The position numbers and the translations under genes are program-made. From Gymnodinialimonas ceratoperidinii (lineage in GTDB: Bacteria; Pseudomonadota; Alphaproteobacteria; Rhodobacterales; Rhodobacteraceae): a stretch of DNA of 64,000 nt. Below are positions 63,079 through 64,000 of this stretch, in pieces (the stretch's first letter is position 1; every line of letters starts with the position of its first letter). The notes below the pieces were generated by a model that was given only the letters and a program-made list of their open reading frames with translations, ran no database searches and had not been told where the DNA came from. The DNA is taken from contig NZ_CP079194.1 of assembly GCF_019297855.1 (NCBI RefSeq), positions 372,001 through 436,000 of the forward strand, given 5' to 3'.

Positions 63079-64000
63079 TCAGTCTACCCAGACTTCGACA
63101 CGCCGGTTCACGGCGCGTCCCCAATCGGTATCATCGCAGGCCATCGGCATGGCTTCTCCGAAACCTGCCGCGACCATCTCGACCCGGCTCGCATCCGCGA
63201 CACCCGCCGCGCGGACGGCGTCCCGCACCACGCCGGCCCGCCTCAGGGAAAGGCGCGCGTTGACAGTGGCCGGACCATCGCTGTCCGAGAAGCCGGCAAA
63301 GATCAGCTGTCGTCCATCAAAGGCGCCGCGTTCGATGGCGGCGGCAAGCCGACCCACCGAGGCGCGGGACTGAATGTCCAACACGGCGCCACCGGGATTG
63401 AAACGTAGTGTCGTGGACAGCCTTTCTGCCGTCCCCAAGGTGCCCACAACCTCTTGCAGTGCCGCCAGATCCACCTCGTCACCGGCCGCCCGGATGGCAT
63501 TGCCCAGGCGCTCTCCCTGCAAGGCCAGTGGCGTGCGGGTCAGCAGTTGGTTCACGAAGCCCGCCGCCGCCACATGGGCCTCGGCCGCCTCGGTCTCCGT
63601 GAAGGCGAGGAACTGGCGCACCAGAAGCGGCAGGCGGCGCGGCGCGAGGTACATGTAGATCGGGGCCGTCAACGGGTAGTCTTCTGCCTTCACCGCATCC
63701 GTGCTCGCGCTGAGGGGAAAGCCACATTCCCCCATCAGCGGCACCGCCCGCGCGGGTCCTACCGCGGATCGTGCCGTGATCCCCACAGCATAGGCATCGC
63801 GGGTCACGGCCTCGGCTAGCGCTTCGGCGCTCACGTGGCGCGTGACCTCGTCGCTCATGGAGGCTTCCGATGGCAACAAGACCCGCGTCGAAAAGGCCTG
63901 CGACAGGCCCAGACCCGGCGCCAGCATGTGCAAGGCCACCGGAGCGTCCGGCCCTCCGACCTCGGCCCAATTGGTCACGTCGCCGGAAAACAGCCGGGCG
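63079..64000 (-). CDS. Phosphate-binding-like/OmpA-domain fusion protein (5' partial)
   Basis: The frame is open to base 64000, so the N-terminus is outside the window. The visible part begins with LFSGDVTNWAEVGGPDAP, the hallmark of PstS-like periplasmic phosphate-binding domains, and continues with FVNQLL and ALQ regions. The C-terminal ~110 residues are an OmpA-like domain (LIFAGFSDSDG, LSLRRAGVVRDAV, WGRAVNRRVEVWV). I infer a periplasmic binding-type domain tied to peptidoglycan. No pst transport genes are visible. Two cysteines (ECGF and ACDD) could pair. Confidence 0.85.
   Translation of the reverse strand, partial: ARLFSGDVTNWAEVGGPDAPVALHMLAPGLGLSQAFSTRVLLPSEASMSDEVTRHVSAEALAEAVTRDAYAVGITARSAVGPARAVPLMGECGFPLSASTDAVKAEDYPLTAPIYMYLAPRRLPLLVRQFLAFTETEAAEAHVAAAGFVNQLLTRTPLALQGERLGNAIRAAGDEVDLAALQEVVGTLGTAERLSTTLRFNPGGAVLDIQSRASVGRLAAAIERGAFDGRQLIFAGFSDSDGPATVNARLSLRRAGVVRDAVRAAGVADASRVEMVAAGFGEAMPMACDDTDWGRAVNRRVEVWVD

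Noticed and set aside
1..64000. CRISPR array or rRNA genes
   Set aside because: No regularly spaced repeats and no rRNA-like sequence were seen on either strand.

Overview
This window is chromosomal DNA from an alphaproteobacterium, most likely of the order Rhodobacterales (Roseobacter-like). The call rests on high-GC coding sequence, the serC-serA pair behind a structured leader, a complex I NDUFA9-family gene, IalB-type secreted proteins, a gltD-X-gltB locus, tiny secreted GGYVAP proteins, and dispersed intergenic motifs I know from this order. No database search was possible, so names come from recognised motifs and overall protein architecture.

Region 1 (1-11.5 kb) is the right-hand part of an integrated genomic island. 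It opens inside a type I restriction-modification operon in the order hsdR(partial)-hsdS-nuclease-hsdM, with every start overlapping the previous stop. The third gene is a predicted PD-(D/E)XK nuclease carrying a DUF5655-like C-terminus. After it come a zinc-ribbon membrane protein, a serine recombinase surrounded by short CGGACA/CCGACAG repeats, and a run of small, partly broken phage-type genes including a Bro-N/antirepressor-like protein. A tyrosine integrase reads away from an intact tRNA-Leu(CAG) gene, whose 3' end is the probable attachment site. The left end of the island lies outside the window.

Region 2 (11.6-31.3 kb) is core genome: the outer-membrane translocation module tamB/tamA, an NDUFA9-like protein, uppP, glutamate synthase gltD and gltB separated by an unknown secreted protein, serB, and an attEFGH-like operon (lipocalin-type hydratase, FtsX-like permease, ATPase).

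Region 3 (31.3-49.1 kb) holds serC (with a structured leader) and serA, a thiolase, pbpC with a giant alpha-2-macroglobulin (a periplasmic defence/repair pair), a hybrid histidine kinase, an asparaginase, two tandem IalB paralogues and rlmN. With serB, three phosphoserine-pathway genes lie within 8 kb.

Region 4 (49.1-64 kb) holds two near-identical 61-residue membrane micro-proteins, an L,D-transpeptidase-like lipoprotein, a tightly overlapping queG cluster (SDR, queG, GST), mtgA, a speB-like ureohydrolase behind an arginine-rich mini-ORF, topoisomerase IB, a class II aldolase opposite a LysR regulator, an OmpA-like/GNAT/cinA cluster, sfsA, map, radC, and a truncated phosphate-binding-OmpA fusion at the right edge. 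No CRISPR array or rRNA was seen.
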